The notes: a model not told the origin generated them from the letters alone. A DNA stretch of 45,202 nt from CAYLPJ01 sp964385465 (GCA_964385465.1 CAYLPJ010000054.1:1-45202); one strand, 5' to 3'; shown: positions 7,424-15,726, numbered from the stretch's first letter. Program-made: numbers and translations.

Positions 7424-9772
7424 TTGGGATCGGACCGCACACGCCGCGTGCTCTGGGAGGGCGACTACCTGCGCATGGTCCGGCGCGGGCACTGGGAGTA
7501 CGTCGAGCGGCGGAACGTCACCGGCATCGTGGTCATCGTCGCCGTCACCGACGACGACCGCATCGTGCTCGTCGAGCAGCACCGCCCGCCGGTGAACGCC
7601 GCGGTCATCGAGCTGCCCGCCGGGCTGGTCGGCGACGAGGAAGGCCGGCAGGACGAGAGCCTCCGCGCCGCGGCCGAGCGGGAGCTGCTCGAGGAGACCG
7701 GCTATACCGCGTCGCGGTGGCGCCGCCTGTACGCCGGCGCACCCTCGGCGGGCCTGTGCGACGAGGTGCTGACGTTCTTCCTCGCCGAGGGGCTCACCCG
7801 CGAGCACGCCGGCGGGGGCGACGAGAGCGAGGACATCACCGTCCATACCGTGCCCCTGGCGACGCTGCGGGGCTTCCTCGCCGAGCGCCAGGCCGACGGG
7901 GCCGTGCTGGACGCGAAGCTCTTCGCGCCGCTGTACGTCGCGGCCGCCGCGCGGCGGTCGGCCCCCGCGTTCCCCCCCGCCGAACCGGACCGCCTGCTGG
8001 ACGGTCTGCTGGAGGCCACGGCGGACGCCGCGTGCATCGCCCTGCCGGACGGCACGCTGGTGGCGCTGAACGAGACGCTCGCCGGGCAGATGGGTCGGCC
8101 CCGGGAGGACCTTCTCGGCACGAGCATCTACAGCTACTGGCCCCCTCACGTGGCCCGCCGTCGCCGGGCCCTTCACGAGAGCGTCGTCCGGACGGGCAAG
8201 CCGCTGGTCTACGAAGACGAGCGCGAGGGCCGGCGCTTCCACAGCCGGATCTTCCCGCTGCTCGGCCCCGACGGGGACGTCGTCCGCCTCGTGGGCTTCA
8301 TCCGCGACGTCACCGAGCAGGAGCGTGACCGCGAGACGCTCGAGGCCACGCTGAAGCGCCTGGAGGGCCTCGAACGGATCATCAACCGCAGCCCGGCGAT
8401 CGTCTCCCTGTGGCGCGTGACCGACGAGTTCCCTGTCGAGTACCTCTCCGAAAGCGTCCGTCAGCTCGGCTACGAGCCGGGGGACTTCTATTCCGGGCAG
8501 GTCCGCATCGCCGACGTCACGTGCCCGGAGGACTATGCCCGGTTGCGCAGCGAGGTCCAGCGGTGTGTCGCCGAGAACCTCGATGAATTCAGCATACTGT
8601 GCCGCATGCGAAGCCCCGGCGGGCGCAGGCCGTGGTACCGCGGCCACTGCCGCCTGCTGCGGGACGACCAGGGCACGCCCACGCACGTGGAGACCATCGC
8701 GCTGGAGGTCTCCGAGCTCATCGAGACCGAGCAGGCCCTCCGCGACAGCGAGGAGATGATCCGCGCGGTCATGCGCTCGCTGCACCAGACCGCCGTGACG
8801 GTCTTCGACTACGACGGGCGGATGCTGGAGTCCTGGGCGAGCGAGGCGATCGAGCGGAAGTACGGCCTGCCCACGTCGCGGCTTCGGGGCATGAAGCTGG
8901 CGGATGTCTATCCGCCGGAGCTGGCGGCGAAGCGGCTGGGGCACATCCGCCACGTGTGGGAGACGGGCGAAGCGCTGCGGGTGGAGTACCCGGCCGTGAC
9001 GCTGGGCGGGACGTACTGGCTGGAGACGACGCACACGACGCTTCGGGACGCCGACGGGGCCGTCGTGGGGGTGGTCGGCTTCTCGCGGGACATCACCGAG
9101 AGCAAGCAGGATCAGCAGGCGCTGAAGCAGGCTCGCGCCCGCCTGGCCGGGGCCCGGGACGCCGAGCGGCAGCGGATCGCGCGCGACCTGCACGACACCG
9201 TCGCCCAGCAACTGATCGCCCTGCGCCTGCGGATGGACGGCCTGGCCGGTTCGGACGCGCCCGAGGGTCGGGTGCGGGAGGAGCTGCACGACCTGGCCGG
9301 GTCGCTGCGGTCGCTGGCGCAGGAGGTCCGCCAGATCAGCCACGAGCTCTACCCGCCCACGCTGGAGGCCCTCGGGCTCTACGCGGCCCTGCGGCAATCG
9401 GCGCGGGTGTGGAACGCCGGGGACGTCGCCGTCGAGATCGTCGCCCACGACGGCCTCGACGAATCCCGCCTGCCCGCGGCGGTGGAGATCGCGCTGTTCC
9501 GCATCGCCCAGGAGGCCGTCGGCAACGGCATCCGCCACGGGCGGGCGCGGAGGATCACCGTCCGCCTGGGCAGAGAGCAGGACCGCCTGCGGATGACCGT
9601 CGAGGACGACGGCAAGGGGTTCGACCCCGACGGGGCCGGCGCCAAGGGCCTGGGGATGACCTCCATGAGAGAACGCGCCGAGGCCATCGGCGGCAGCCTG
9701 AGCATCGCCTCCGAGCCCGGCAGGACCGTCGTCCGTATCGAGGTCATAACGCCGGCTGCCAACGGCCGGTAG
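7424..9772 (+). CDS. Nudix hydrolase / triple-PAS / histidine kinase fusion
   Basis: A single 782-codon frame joins an ADP-ribose-pyrophosphatase-like Nudix domain (residues 1 to about 170) to a sensor kinase. The Nudix part has RVLWEGDYLRMVRRGHWEYV, the box segment IELPAGLVGDEE and AERELLEETGY (RE and EE near 86-91) with a short insertion in the box loop. Three PAS domains follow at about 185-305, 318-440 and 445-565, ending in FIRDVTE and FSRDITE type motifs. The kinase is of the HisKA_3/NarX type: phospho-acceptor H590 in RIARDLHDTVAQQ, then HATPase motifs AVGNGIRHG, DDGKGFDP and KGLGMTSMRERAE. No membrane segments are seen. The start is TTG at 7424 with GGGGGTAG before it; GTG at 7448 is the alternative. 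No response regulator is adjacent, so it is an orphan kinase. Sensing of a nucleotide such as ADP-ribose is inference. Confidence 0.85.
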   Translation: MGSDRTRRVLWEGDYLRMVRRGHWEYVERRNVTGIVVIVAVTDDDRIVLVEQHRPPVNAAVIELPAGLVGDEEGRQDESLRAAAERELLEETGYTASRWRRLYAGAPSAGLCDEVLTFFLAEGLTREHAGGGDESEDITVHTVPLATLRGFLAERQADGAVLDAKLFAPLYVAAAARRSAPAFPPAEPDRLLDGLLEATADAACIALPDGTLVALNETLAGQMGRPREDLLGTSIYSYWPPHVARRRRALHESVVRTGKPLVYEDEREGRRFHSRIFPLLGPDGDVVRLVGFIRDVTEQERDRETLEATLKRLEGLERIINRSPAIVSLWRVTDEFPVEYLSESVRQLGYEPGDFYSGQVRIADVTCPEDYARLRSEVQRCVAENLDEFSILCRMRSPGGRRPWYRGHCRLLRDDQGTPTHVETIALEVSELIETEQALRDSEEMIRAVMRSLHQTAVTVFDYDGRMLESWASEAIERKYGLPTSRLRGMKLADVYPPELAAKRLGHIRHVWETGEALRVEYPAVTLGGTYWLETTHTTLRDADGAVVGVVGFSRDITESKQDQQALKQARARLAGARDAERQRIARDLHDTVAQQLIALRLRMDGLAGSDAPEGRVREELHDLAGSLRSLAQEVRQISHELYPPTLEALGLYAALRQSARVWNAGDVAVEIVAHDGLDESRLPAAVEIALFRIAQEAVGNGIRHGRARRITVRLGREQDRLRMTVEDDGKGFDPDGAGAKGLGMTSMRERAEAIGGSLSIASEPGRTVVRIEVITPAANGR

Positions 9773-9786
9773 GCAGTGGCCGGGGG

Positions 9787-10572
9787 CTACCGGCCGGGCT
9801 CAAGCAGGCGGCGGGCGTAGGCGAGGTCCTCGGCGGCGAGGCGCTCGGCGGCGCCTTCCTCGGAGTACTCCGCGCAGAGGCAGATCGGGCGGTCGTAGCC
9901 GCGGGCGTTCAACTCGGCGGCGACCCGGGCCCAGTCCGCCAGGCCCTGCCGGCCGGTCGTCCAATGCCACCGCCACGCCGCCGTCTCGGCCTCGGGGCCG
10001 TTCGTCCGCCACCAGAAGACGTTCTTGAGGTTCACCATGCACATGCGGTCGGCGAGGATGTCCACCGCCAGCGCCGGCGGCTCGCCGACGAGGGCGCAGT
10101 GGGCGGGGTCGTACACGGCCGCGACGTGGCGGGGGTCGTGATCCTCGATCAGCCGGCGGATGCCGACGGCGCTGCCCACCCAGGCCCCGCAGTGGTTCTG
10201 CACGCCGAGGGTCACGCCGTGCTCGGCCAGGACCGGCGCCAGTTCGTCGTATCGCCGGCGGATACGGGCCTCGCACGCGAGGTAGCCGTCGTCGGCGATC
10301 TTCGCCATCACCCGGAGAATGCTCACCCCCGCGGCCGCGCAGGCGGCGATGGTCCGCTCATCCTCAGGCCCGGCGACGCTGTGGATGGTCACGCCGTGGT
10401 CGGCGAAGACCTTCGCCGCCTCGCCGAGGGCGGGCTCGATGTTGTCGGGCTCGACCTGGTAGCCGGGGCGGACGGGCAGCTCGACGCCCCAGAAGCCCAT
10501 GCCCGCCACACGGCGGGCGAGGTCGGGCAGCGGCTCTTTCCAGGGCTTGGTGAAGACGGTGAATCGCGCCAT
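9787..10572 (-). CDS. Sugar phosphate isomerase/epimerase-like TIM-barrel protein
   Basis: The 261-residue protein is a xylose-isomerase-like TIM barrel (AP endonuclease 2 fold), as used by inosose dehydratases, hydroxypyruvate isomerases and ketose 3-epimerases. Visible strand motifs are MGFWGVELPVRPG (N-term), TLGVQNHCGAWVG, HVAAVYDPAHCAL, MVNLKNVFWW and ICLCAEYSEE. The Asp of YDPAH and the last Glu are retained, but the usual Glu of E-N-H is Gln here and the usual His of H-x-K-D is Asn, so metal binding may be altered. The start at 10572 has GGAG about 8 nt upstream; further in-frame ATGs upstream have no support. It converges with the Nudix-kinase gene, 14 nt away. Its substrate is unknown. 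Confidence 0.85.
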   Translation of the reverse strand: MARFTVFTKPWKEPLPDLARRVAGMGFWGVELPVRPGYQVEPDNIEPALGEAAKVFADHGVTIHSVAGPEDERTIAACAAAGVSILRVMAKIADDGYLACEARIRRRYDELAPVLAEHGVTLGVQNHCGAWVGSAVGIRRLIEDHDPRHVAAVYDPAHCALVGEPPALAVDILADRMCMVNLKNVFWWRTNGPEAETAAWRWHWTTGRQGLADWARVAAELNARGYDRPICLCAEYSEEGAAERLAAEDLAYARRLLEPGR

Positions 10573-10868
10573 GTCATGCTCTCCGGGGGGCCAGGCGGGC
10601 ATCGCGGGGCGATTGTACGGCCCGGGCGCAATGGCGGGAAGGGTCGTTGGGAGGGGGACACGGCAAATTCCAGACACCGGGAAGCGCACAAACGGCAAAC
10701 GGCAGACACCAGACGAAGACACCCGCCGCCGGGCGCTGCCGGGTGGGGGGCACAGCTCCCGGGCGCCGAAGGGACCTCTTCCGTCGGCCGCAGGCCGGCG
10801 CGTCTGGTGTCTGCCGTTTGGAGTCTGCCGTTTCTTCGCGCCTTCGTCGCGGAAATCCGGCGAAACCT
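10573..10868. other. Intergenic gap with repeat arrays
   Basis: No gene is seen between the isomerase start and the fusA promoter. The gap holds the inverted 7-nt-period arrays described separately and a GC-rich centre (10716-10800) with several CCGGGCGC-like blocks. Open frames here translate to low-complexity shadows of the heptamer repeats. Confidence 0.6.
10691..10836. repeat. Inverted pair of degenerate heptamer arrays
   Basis: The left array reads in 7-nt steps AAACGGC, AAACGGC, AGACACC, AGACGAA; the right array is its inverse (CGTCTGG, TGTCTGC, CGTTTGG, AGTCTGC, CGTTTCT). Bases 10696-10715 and 10801-10820 are a perfect 20-bp inverted repeat, CGTCTGGTGTCTGCCGTTTG on the right side, separated by 85 bp. 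A copy of AGACACC also occurs near 10672. The layout resembles short tandem heptamer repeats that spread through intergenic regions of some genomes. It could fold into a long hairpin in RNA, cruciform DNA, or act as a small mobile palindromic element; no coding capacity. Confidence 0.7.
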
Positions 10869-10898
10869 TTGCACAAAGCCGTCGATATGTGCTATAGT
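10869..10898 (+). promoter_or_regulatory. Promoter of fusA
   Basis: TTGCAC (10869-10874) and TATAGT (10893-10898) with an 18-bp spacer form a good sigma-70-like promoter. It implies a leader of about 150 nt before the fusA ATG. The leader opens with the small hairpin CCCGT-GGCT-ACGGG (10907-10920). Confidence 0.7.
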
Positions 10899-11056
10899 GT
10901 TGTGCTCCCGTGGCTACGGGTATCGCTGGAGGGATCCTGCTGTACTCCCAGGAACGAACGGACGAGGCGGTGCGTGTACCGACTCGGCAGGCCACGACAG
11001 CGAAGACGAGCAGTCAGGTAAGGACCCATCGCCCGCGAGGCGAGAACGGACGCATC

Positions 11057-13147
11057 ATGAGACGGCTTGGCAAGATACGGAACATCGGCATTTCCGCCCA
11101 CATCGACTCGGGTAAGACGACCCTGAGCGAGCGGATGCTCTTCTATGCCGGGCGGATTCACCGCATGCAGGAGGTCCGCGGCGGCGACGGCGGGGCCACC
11201 ATGGACTACATGGACCTCGAGCGCGAGCGGGGCATCACGATCACCTCGGCGGCGACGCAGGTCGACTGGGGCGAGCACGTGCTCAACCTGATCGACACGC
11301 CGGGGCACGTGGACTTCACCGTCGAGGTCGAGCGGTCGCTCCGCGTGCTCGACGGGGCGGTGATGATCCTCTGCGCCGTCGGCGGCGTGCAGAGCCAGTC
11401 GGTCACCGTCGACCGCCAGATGAAGCGCTACCGCGTGCCGCGCATCGCCTTCATCAACAAGATGGACCGCACCGGGGCCGACCCGCAGCGCGTCCGCACG
11501 GAGCTGGCCGAGAAGCTCGGCCTCAATGCCATCCCGATCCAACTGCCCATGGGCGCCGGCGAGGACTTCCGCGGCGTGATCGACCTGATCGCCATGGAGG
11601 CACTGACCTTCGACGGCGAGGCCGGGGAGAAGGTCACCCGCTCGCCGATCCCCCCGGAGTTCGCCGACGAGGCCGCCGAGGCGCGGGCGGAGATGCTCGA
11701 GGCCCTCAGCATGTTCAACGACGACATGATGGAGCGGCTGCTCGAGGAGCAGGACATCGACGAGGAGATGGTCCACGAGACGCTCTCGGACGCGACGCTG
11801 AACCTCGATGTCGTCCCGCTGATGATGGGCTCGGCCTTCAAGAACAAGGGCGTTCAGCCGCTGATGGACGCGGTGGCGAACTACCTGCCCAGCCCGCTGG
11901 ACCGCACGGCCTTCGCGCGGGACCACGACAACGAGGGCGCCGAGGTGCCCCTGAACTGCGATCCCGAGGCGCCGCTGGTGGCGATGGTCTTCAAGATCGT
12001 CGACGAGAGCTTCGGGCAGCTCAGCTACGTCCGCGTCTACCAGGGCACGCTGGCCAAGGGCGAGACGTTCCGCAACGCCCGCACGAACCAGACCGTCCGC
12101 ATCGGGCGGATCGTCCGCATGCACGCCGACGACCGCGAGGAGCTCTCCGAGGCCCGGCCGGGCGATATCGTCGCCGTGGTCGGCCTGGACTGCGCCAGCG
12201 GCGACACGCTGTGCGGCGAGGGCGTCAATTACTCGCTGGAGAGCATTTTCGTCGCCGACCCGGTGATCAGCCTGTCGGTCACGCCGGCCAGCAGCGCCGA
12301 CCAGGACCGCATGGCCAAGGCCCTCAACCGGTTCATGAAGGAAGACCCGACGTTCCGCGTCTCGACGGACCCTGAAAGCGGCGAGACGGTCATCGCCGGG
12401 ATGGGCGAGCTTCACCTCGACGTGTACATCGAGCGGATGCGGCGGGAGTACAAGGCCGACGTCGCGGTGGGCGCACCGAACGTCAGCTATCGCGAGGCCC
12501 CCACGGCCGAGGCGACCTTCAACACGAGGCACAAGAAGCAGACCGGCGGGTCCGGGCAGTACGCCCACGTGGTGGGTCGGCTGATCCCCCTGCCGGACGA
12601 TGCCGAAGACCCCTACGAGTTCGAGGACAACATCACCGGCGGGCGGATCCCGCGGGACTACATCCCCGCCGTCAGCAAGGGCTTCGCCGAGGCGATGGTC
12701 AAGGGCCCGCTGGCGGGATACGAGATCGTCGGCTGCCGCATGTGCCTCGACGACGGCAGCTACCACGAAGTCGACTCCAGCGAGATGGCCTTCCGCATCG
12801 CCGCCGTGCAGGCCTTCCGCGAGGCGTTCCGAAAGGCCAAGCCCCGCCTGCTGGAGCCGGTGATGGCCGTCGAGGTCGAAACGCCCTCGGAGTACCAGGG
12901 ACAGGTCGTCGGCGACCTCAACGCCCGACGCGGGCTCATTCAGACCACCGAGAACCGCGAAAGCTTCACCATCATCCGAGCCGAGGTCCCCCTGGCCAGC
13001 ATGTTCGGCTATGCCACCGTCCTGCGCAGCCTCACCAAGGGCATGGCCACGTTCTCCATGGAGATGGCCCGCTACGCCCTCGTGCCCAAGGCCCTCGCCG
13101 AGGAGATCATCGCCGCCCGCCGGCGGGAGGAAGAGGCCACCCGCTGA
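11057..13147 (+). CDS. fusA: Elongation factor G, spdEFG1/mitochondrial EFG1 type
   Basis: The 696-residue protein is a full-length translational GTPase that moves tRNA and mRNA through the ribosome after peptide transfer. The G domain shows the P-loop AHIDSGKTT (residues 14-22), RGITITSAAT in switch II region, DTPGH (about 80-84) and NKMD (about 133-136); domains II-V follow at normal length, including YREAPT and the domain IV/V region up to the C-terminus. The P-loop His-Ile-Asp-Ser form and the sequence KIRNIGISAHIDSGKTTLSE match mitochondrial EFG1 and the spirochaete/planctomycete/delta-proteobacterial spdEFG1 group, which does translocation while spdEFG2 does ribosome recycling. The ATG at 11057 fits the family N-terminus, although no strong Shine-Dalgarno is seen; the frame is open further upstream without homology. 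It is monocistronic, with its own promoter and terminator. Confidence 0.96.
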   Translation: MRRLGKIRNIGISAHIDSGKTTLSERMLFYAGRIHRMQEVRGGDGGATMDYMDLERERGITITSAATQVDWGEHVLNLIDTPGHVDFTVEVERSLRVLDGAVMILCAVGGVQSQSVTVDRQMKRYRVPRIAFINKMDRTGADPQRVRTELAEKLGLNAIPIQLPMGAGEDFRGVIDLIAMEALTFDGEAGEKVTRSPIPPEFADEAAEARAEMLEALSMFNDDMMERLLEEQDIDEEMVHETLSDATLNLDVVPLMMGSAFKNKGVQPLMDAVANYLPSPLDRTAFARDHDNEGAEVPLNCDPEAPLVAMVFKIVDESFGQLSYVRVYQGTLAKGETFRNARTNQTVRIGRIVRMHADDREELSEARPGDIVAVVGLDCASGDTLCGEGVNYSLESIFVADPVISLSVTPASSADQDRMAKALNRFMKEDPTFRVSTDPESGETVIAGMGELHLDVYIERMRREYKADVAVGAPNVSYREAPTAEATFNTRHKKQTGGSGQYAHVVGRLIPLPDDAEDPYEFEDNITGGRIPRDYIPAVSKGFAEAMVKGPLAGYEIVGCRMCLDDGSYHEVDSSEMAFRIAAVQAFREAFRKAKPRLLEPVMAVEVETPSEYQGQVVGDLNARRGLIQTTENRESFTIIRAEVPLASMFGYATVLRSLTKGMATFSMEMARYALVPKALAEEIIAARRREEEATR

Positions 13148-13196
13148 CGACGGCGGGTTCGACAAGAATGCTATCACCGTACAAGGATGTACGGCC

Positions 13197-13230
13197 GGCC
13201 GGCGCCCACCGCGGCGCCGGCCTCCTTTTT
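13197..13230 (+). terminator. Intrinsic terminator of fusA
   Basis: A perfect 10-bp GC stem, GGCCGGCGCC (13197-13206) pairing with GGCGCCGGCC (13213-13222) over a 6-nt loop, is followed by TCCTTTTT (13223-13230). It lies 50 bp after the fusA stop. Confidence 0.93.
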
Positions 13231-13480
13231 GCGCGGAACCGTCCCCGTGGCGAGCTGCGGCTGGGCCCCCCGTCCGCCGTGCAGTCTGGAACCTGGGTTT
13301 TGAGATATCGGCGTCGCGGGCATCGCCCGGTCCCCGCTGCCCGGCCGCTATTACGGCATGTACCCTATACCCCGCCGCCCGAAAGCCCCTGCCTGTCCCG
13401 CCTGTCCCACCGCCCATGGCCCGGACACGGACCGATATACCATAAACACTTTATTATCAGCTATTTATGCGTACACCGAA
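13231..13480. other. Intergenic gap, nothing coding recognised
   Basis: About 250 bp between the fusA terminator and the inverted-repeat elements. It includes a short CCTGTCCCGCCTGTCCCACC tandem near 13388-13410 and an AT-rich stretch (13434-13470) that stands out from the surrounding GC-rich sequence. No gene or promoter pair is convincing here. Confidence 0.5.
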
Positions 13481-13484
13481 TCCT

Positions 13485-13521
13485 GTGTGTCCACTGCCCG
13501 CAGGGTGGACAGAACCGACAC
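13485..13521. repeat. 37-bp inverted-repeat element, copy 1
   Basis: TGTCCAC (13488-13494), a 10-nt spacer and GTGGACA (13505-13511) form a perfect 7-bp inverted repeat, followed by GAACCGACAC. It matches the element at 13677-13713 in 33 of 37 positions. Confidence 0.7.
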
Positions 13522-13573
13522 ACCCCCCCGGGGCCGCCGGAAGCGACAGGGGTCGGGCGAGGGGGGCTCCTCC

Positions 13574-13630
13574 CGTGTCCACCCCCTGGACACCTGTCCG
13601 CCACCCAACCGGGTGGACAGACGGGACACG
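13574..13630. repeat. Compound inverted repeat related to the 37-bp element
   Basis: This stretch contains nested palindromes built from the same half-site: GTGTCCA-ccccc-TGGACAC (13575-13593), CCACCC-aacc-GGGTGG (13601-13616) and outer arms CGTGTCC (13574-13580) and GGACACG (13624-13630). It lies between the two 37-bp copies and looks like a rearranged or fused version of them. Confidence 0.6.
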
Positions 13631-13676
13631 AGCGCAAGTCCCGACAAAACAGTCGCCTACGAACCCCCATCTGCCT

Positions 13677-13713
13677 GTGTGTCCACTGCCTGGGGGGTGG
13701 ACAGAACTGACAC
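13677..13713. repeat. 37-bp inverted-repeat element, copy 2
   Basis: TGTCCAC (13680-13686), a 10-nt spacer and GTGGACA (13697-13703), followed by GAACTGACAC. It ends 6 bp before the -35 box of the oxidoreductase promoter, exactly 192 bp from copy 1. Confidence 0.7.
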
Positions 13714-13719
13714 TCCACC

Positions 13720-13748
13720 TTGACACCGCCGGCGGGTGGGCCTATCCT
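13720..13748 (+). promoter_or_regulatory. Promoter of the Gfo/Idh/MocA gene
   Basis: A consensus -35 TTGACA (13720-13725), 17-bp spacer and TATCCT (13743-13748). It predicts a leader of about 50 nt. Confidence 0.75.
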
Positions 13749-13803
13749 CCGGTCGCTCGATACCTTCCCCGGCTCGGGGCACGAACAAGGGCATGTCACC
13801 GCG

Positions 13804-14910
13804 ATGCCTCACGACCCTGACAACCCGGTGGCCGTGGCAATGATCGGCGTGGGCGGCTTCGGCCGGTGGACCCTCCAGGCGCTTCAGCAGAGCCCCGCAG
13901 TCCGGCTGGTGGGGCTCTTCGACCGCGAGCCCACCATCGCCGAGCAAGCCGGGCAGGAGACCGGCGCCGCGGCCTATACCGACGCCCGTCGCCTGCTGGC
14001 CGAGACCCGCCCGGCGGCGGTCTTCCTGGCGGTGCCCCCGCACGTCTGCGGGGACCTGATCGAGCTCTGCGTCAAGCAAGGGATCCACGTCTGGAAGGAA
14101 CTGCCCCTCGGGCGGAACCTGGAGGAGGCCGCCCGCTTCGTTCAGCAGATGGACGCCGCCGGGCTGCTGCTGTCGGTCGGTACGCAGCGGCGGTTCGCGC
14201 CGGGTTACCACGAGGCCTGGCAGCTCCGCCGGCGCGTCGGGCGAGTCTTCCTCGGCCGGGCGCATTACCTGTTCAACTGGGGCCCGAGGCTGGGCTGGCG
14301 GGGCGACCGGGCCTCCGCCGGAGGGGGGGCACTGCTGGAGCTCGGCTACCACCCGGTCGACCTGCTCGTGTGGATGCTCGGCATGCCCGAGGAGGTTTAC
14401 GGCCTGAACTACACCGAGCGCCGCGGGGGGGAGGCCGCCGACGGCACGCCCGAGCCGATCTACGACACCGAGGACACCGCCGCGGGCATCCTGCGGTATC
14501 CCGACGGGGCGATGGCGTCGGTCGTCACCACCCGCCGCAGCGGACCGGTCAGCGAGGAGCTGGACCTCCATGGCCGCGAGGGATCGATACGGGCGACGGA
14601 TGAAAGCTGTGTGCTGACCGACCCTGATGGCAATGTCCTGCATCGCACCGAGGGCCACGTCGCCCCCCACGAGGCCTTCGTCCGCCAGGCCGAGGCCTTC
14701 GCCCGCGCCGTGGCCGAGAGACCCAAACGCTTCGCCTGCTCCGGTCGGGAGAACCTCCTCACCCAGGCCACGATCGACGCGATGTACCTTTCCGCCCGGA
14801 CCTGCCAGCCGGAGAGCCCGTCGCGGCTGTTGGGCACGCACGGCCTGACGCCGGAGGACTGCCTCGGCTGCGCCCTCCGCCACGCCGACGCCGCCGCCAT
14901 CGAGGACTGA
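13804..14910 (+). CDS. Gfo/Idh/MocA family oxidoreductase
   Basis: The 368-residue protein is a cytoplasmic NAD(P)-dependent sugar or inositol dehydrogenase-type enzyme. The Rossmann motif GVGGFG is at residues 15-20, the family's EKP-like loop appears as WKELPLG around residue 98, and the C-terminal substrate domain holds GGGALLELGYHPVDLLVWML, with the His in H-P-x-D-L at the catalytic position. The usual Lys of E-K-P is replaced in this reading by K-E-L-P, a variant also seen in planctomycete relatives. The C-terminus carries an extra DCLGCALRHAD segment. The ATG at 13804 follows an AAGGG 13 nt upstream; the gene is single, with its own promoter, and converges with surE. The substrate is unknown. 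Confidence 0.9.
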   Translation: MPHDPDNPVAVAMIGVGGFGRWTLQALQQSPAVRLVGLFDREPTIAEQAGQETGAAAYTDARRLLAETRPAAVFLAVPPHVCGDLIELCVKQGIHVWKELPLGRNLEEAARFVQQMDAAGLLLSVGTQRRFAPGYHEAWQLRRRVGRVFLGRAHYLFNWGPRLGWRGDRASAGGGALLELGYHPVDLLVWMLGMPEEVYGLNYTERRGGEAADGTPEPIYDTEDTAAGILRYPDGAMASVVTTRRSGPVSEELDLHGREGSIRATDESCVLTDPDGNVLHRTEGHVAPHEAFVRQAEAFARAVAERPKRFACSGRENLLTQATIDAMYLSARTCQPESPSRLLGTHGLTPEDCLGCALRHADAAAIED

Positions 14911-14928
14911 CCGCCGCCGCGGGAGACG

Positions 14929-15726
14929 TCAGTCGCCGGCCGCCTCGGGCAGTTCCGGCCAGTCTTCCCGGGCGAGCTCCTCCAGGTACGCGTGGCGGGT
15001 CATGTCGATCTGGAGCGGCGTGACGGTCACGTAGCCCTCATGGAGGCAGACCACGTCGGTGTCCTCGTGCCTGCGGACGAAGCCGTAGGTCTCCCCCAGG
15101 CGATAGGCGTGCCGGCCCTGGGGGTCCACGGTCTCGTGGTACTCGTCCTCCAACTCGCTGGTCGACTGGGCCACGACGCGGACGCCCTTCGGCCAGCCGG
15201 GCTTCAGCGGGGGGACGTTGACGTTGATGAGGTCCCCCTCGGCGAGGCCCCGCTGGAGCAGGCGATCCAGGACGAGCCGGCAGAGGCCGGCGACGGCGGG
15301 GAATTCGATCTCATCGACGCCGCCTGCGTACCCGGCCGAGAAGGCCACGGCGGGAATGCCCAGCATGGCGGCCTCGGCGGCCGCGGCGACCGTGCCGGAG
15401 TAGAACACGTTCACGCCGACGTTCGTGCCCGCGTTGATCCCGCTGAGCACGACGTCGGGCAGCTCGGTCAGCAGCTTGCGTGCGGCGAGGCGGACGCAGT
15501 CGGCGGGTCGGCCGTCCACGCTGTTGCCCCAGAACGGGTTGGGCGAGTCGTTGATCCGCACGCGGTGGACGACCAGCGGCTCGCGAAGCGTGATCGAGTG
15601 CCCCGCCGCCGACTGGGGCGAGCTCGGCGCGACCACCGTCGCATCTCCCATGTCGCACACCGCCCCGTACAGCGCCGCCAGTCCCGGCGCGAAGATGCCG
15701 TCGTCGTTGCTCAGCAGGATCCGCAT
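14929..15726 (-). CDS. surE: 5'/3'-nucleotidase SurE
   Basis: The 265-residue protein is a full-length SurE, a metal-dependent phosphatase acting on nucleoside monophosphates and short polyphosphates, linked to stationary-phase survival. The metal site is seen in MRILLSNDDG (D8, D9), the Ser of VVAPSSPQSAAGHSIT and the Asn of VLSGINAGTNVG near residue 95. NSVDGRPADC and the FYSGTVAAAAEA helix are typical. No Shine-Dalgarno precedes the ATG; a -10 box ends 6 nt upstream, so the mRNA is probably leaderless. It converges with the Gfo/Idh/MocA gene, 18 nt apart. Confidence 0.96.
   Translation of the reverse strand: MRILLSNDDGIFAPGLAALYGAVCDMGDATVVAPSSPQSAAGHSITLREPLVVHRVRINDSPNPFWGNSVDGRPADCVRLAARKLLTELPDVVLSGINAGTNVGVNVFYSGTVAAAAEAAMLGIPAVAFSAGYAGGVDEIEFPAVAGLCRLVLDRLLQRGLAEGDLINVNVPPLKPGWPKGVRVVAQSTSELEDEYHETVDPQGRHAYRLGETYGFVRRHEDTDVVCLHEGYVTVTPLQIDMTRHAYLEELAREDWPELPEAAGD

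Noticed and set aside
7424..7990. Nudix part as a separate gene overlapping the kinase
   Set aside because: The frame is continuous and I see no stop or ribosome-site-preceded start between the Nudix and first PAS domains.
13441..13726. Possible CRISPR-like array from the TGTCCAC repeats
   Set aside because: Only two regular copies 192 bp apart, palindromic and without uniform spacers or cas genes.
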